A stretch of 39,421 nucleotides of DNA, taken from a virus. Position numbers and translations under genes: made by a program. Below the pieces are notes generated by a model. It was given only the letters and a program-made list of their open reading frames with translations, was not told where the DNA came from and searched no databases. The stretch spans positions 13,321 through 52,741 of IMG/VR virus record IMGVR_UViG_3300002483_000017. The stretch is one strand, 5' to 3'. This document shows, in pieces, positions 38,421 through 39,421 of this stretch (positions within the stretch are counted from its first letter, which is position 1; the number at the start of each line of letters is the position of its first letter).

Positions 38421-39421
38421 ATGAGCACTCTTAGGCTAACAAATTTACAGCATACGGATGCTAGTGATCCTAATATTGTGCTGGCAAACGATCGAACGGC
38501 AGCATTAGCAGATGGTACAGCTAGTGCTCCAGCTTTGTCATTCCAAGATGATTTAGATACCGGTTTATATTCTCCAGGTGCAAACTCAATTGCTTTAGGT
38601 GTTGGTGGCTCTGCAATTTTAACTATTGCAAGCACTGGAAATACAACTTTTACTGGAGCAATTACAACAACTTCTTTATCAGCTCAGAGCACAGCAACTA
38701 ACTCTTGGTTCCAGACCGGAACAAATTTAGGCGGAACTGACTATGTTTGGGCTGCCAAAGATACAAGTGCCAATGTTTGGCATACAGGATTACAAACAGA
38801 TGGTGATTTATACATTGGAGGAAATTTAACTACTAGTAACAGGATTGGACTTACTGGTAGTACTGGAGCAGCATTTTTTGCTTCACAAAATCTTGACATA
38901 GAGTCAACTGGCAGATTAACAATTAAAAGAACAACACATTCTCCTGCTTATGGTGAAGAGGCTTTTAGAATTTTAGATCGAAATTCAAGCAACGTAGAAA
39001 GAGTTTCGATGTATGCCGATGGAAAAGCTGTTTTTGGAAATGCCTCCGGCTCATATGTTCAGCTAGCGCAAAACAGTGGTATCACTATCAATGATGGCGC
39101 TATTGATTTATATCAAGAGACACAAACAGCTACTGCCAAGCCTTTTAAAGTACAATCTGATGTGGGTGGCTCATCAGGGGATAAAATTGAAAAATTTGTT
39201 ATTCTTGCTGATGGAAGGACAGGTATAGGCACAAGCAGTCCAGAAGAAATCTTACACGTCGCAGCAGCAAGTGAAGCTGTAGGCAATCGTGATGGTGTAA
39301 TGTTTCAGTCCACATCAGCTTTGGCAGCTGATACAGGTTTGCCTCTTGTATTTACTTCGCATATTGGAACTCAAGCTAACTATGGCGTAGCTTCTATTGC
39401 AGGTCGAAAAGAAAATGCAAC
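38421..39421 (+). CDS. Tail fibre protein (fourth fibre), cut by the window end
   Basis: An ATG at 38421 opens a frame that runs to the last base, giving about 333 residues without the true end. It begins MSTLRLTNLQHTDASDPNIV and has APALSFQDDLDTGLYSPGAN near residue 37-56, then GGSAILTIASTGNTTFTG. These match the third fibre's N-terminal module closely. The last visible part (DGRTGIGTSSPEE, then LHVAAAS) is the form often followed by a chaperone-of-endosialidase domain. Tail-fibre role is clear; the C-terminal domain lies outside. Confidence 0.82.
   Translation, partial: MSTLRLTNLQHTDASDPNIVLANDRTAALADGTASAPALSFQDDLDTGLYSPGANSIALGVGGSAILTIASTGNTTFTGAITTTSLSAQSTATNSWFQTGTNLGGTDYVWAAKDTSANVWHTGLQTDGDLYIGGNLTTSNRIGLTGSTGAAFFASQNLDIESTGRLTIKRTTHSPAYGEEAFRILDRNSSNVERVSMYADGKAVFGNASGSYVQLAQNSGITINDGAIDLYQETQTATAKPFKVQSDVGGSSGDKIEKFVILADGRTGIGTSSPEEILHVAAASEAVGNRDGVMFQSTSALAADTGLPLVFTSHIGTQANYGVASIAGRKENA

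Overview
The window looks like part of a tailed double-stranded DNA phage of a marine cyanobacterium, most likely Synechococcus. The support is a complete head-assembly run (terminase, portal, scaffold, major capsid protein), many very small cyanophage-type proteins, tail fibres built from marine-phage modules, and a protein that matches the cyanobacterial phycobilisome-degradation adaptor NblA. The DNA is AT-rich overall. I see no tail sheath, baseplate or tape-measure gene, so a short-tailed virion seems more likely than a myovirus, but the window does not settle this. The combination of nblA with an integrase-like gene recalls reports of uncultured, possibly temperate marine cyanophages carrying both; that is from memory and unchecked.

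Layout. 1-6311: small lysine-rich proteins, then seven Ala/Gly-rich proteins with hydrophobic stretches, probably virion or DNA-ejection proteins. 6359-11267: packaging region with a candidate small terminase, the large terminase and a dense series of tiny, often basic genes. 11272-16949: portal, scaffold, major capsid protein, a probable decoration protein and a helix-hairpin-helix protein, closed by a strong terminator at 16951-16973. 17014-22022: connector and tail proteins plus a virion lytic transglycosylase. 22143-23271: an integrase-like fragment, an oppositely oriented excisionase-like gene and an HNH endonuclease. 23271-28830: a 1202-residue acidic repeat protein, small basic proteins, a GH24 endolysin and the NblA-like gene. 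28827-32843: mostly minus-strand block of nucleotide metabolism, methyltransferase-like and regulatory genes. 32897-39421: a membrane-anchored protein and four consecutive tail-fibre genes, the last cut by the window end.

How the genes work together: terminase packages DNA through the portal into a head built on the scaffold by the capsid protein. Fibres and the transglycosylase serve entry, and the endolysin serves lysis. The NblA-like protein would redirect host phycobilisomes to proteolysis during infection. The Dcd-type deaminase would supply dUMP for thymidylate synthesis.

Strongest observations: (i) the portal frame stays open for 602 bases into the scaffold gene in another frame; (ii) a 46-residue C-terminal module is shared by two otherwise different small proteins on opposite strands; (iii) the integrase-like protein lacks the box I arginine and the tyrosine region; (iv) the NblA-like protein has an acidic tail. 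No tRNA, rRNA, CRISPR array or insertion sequence was seen, and no gap without a gene exceeds about 130 bases.
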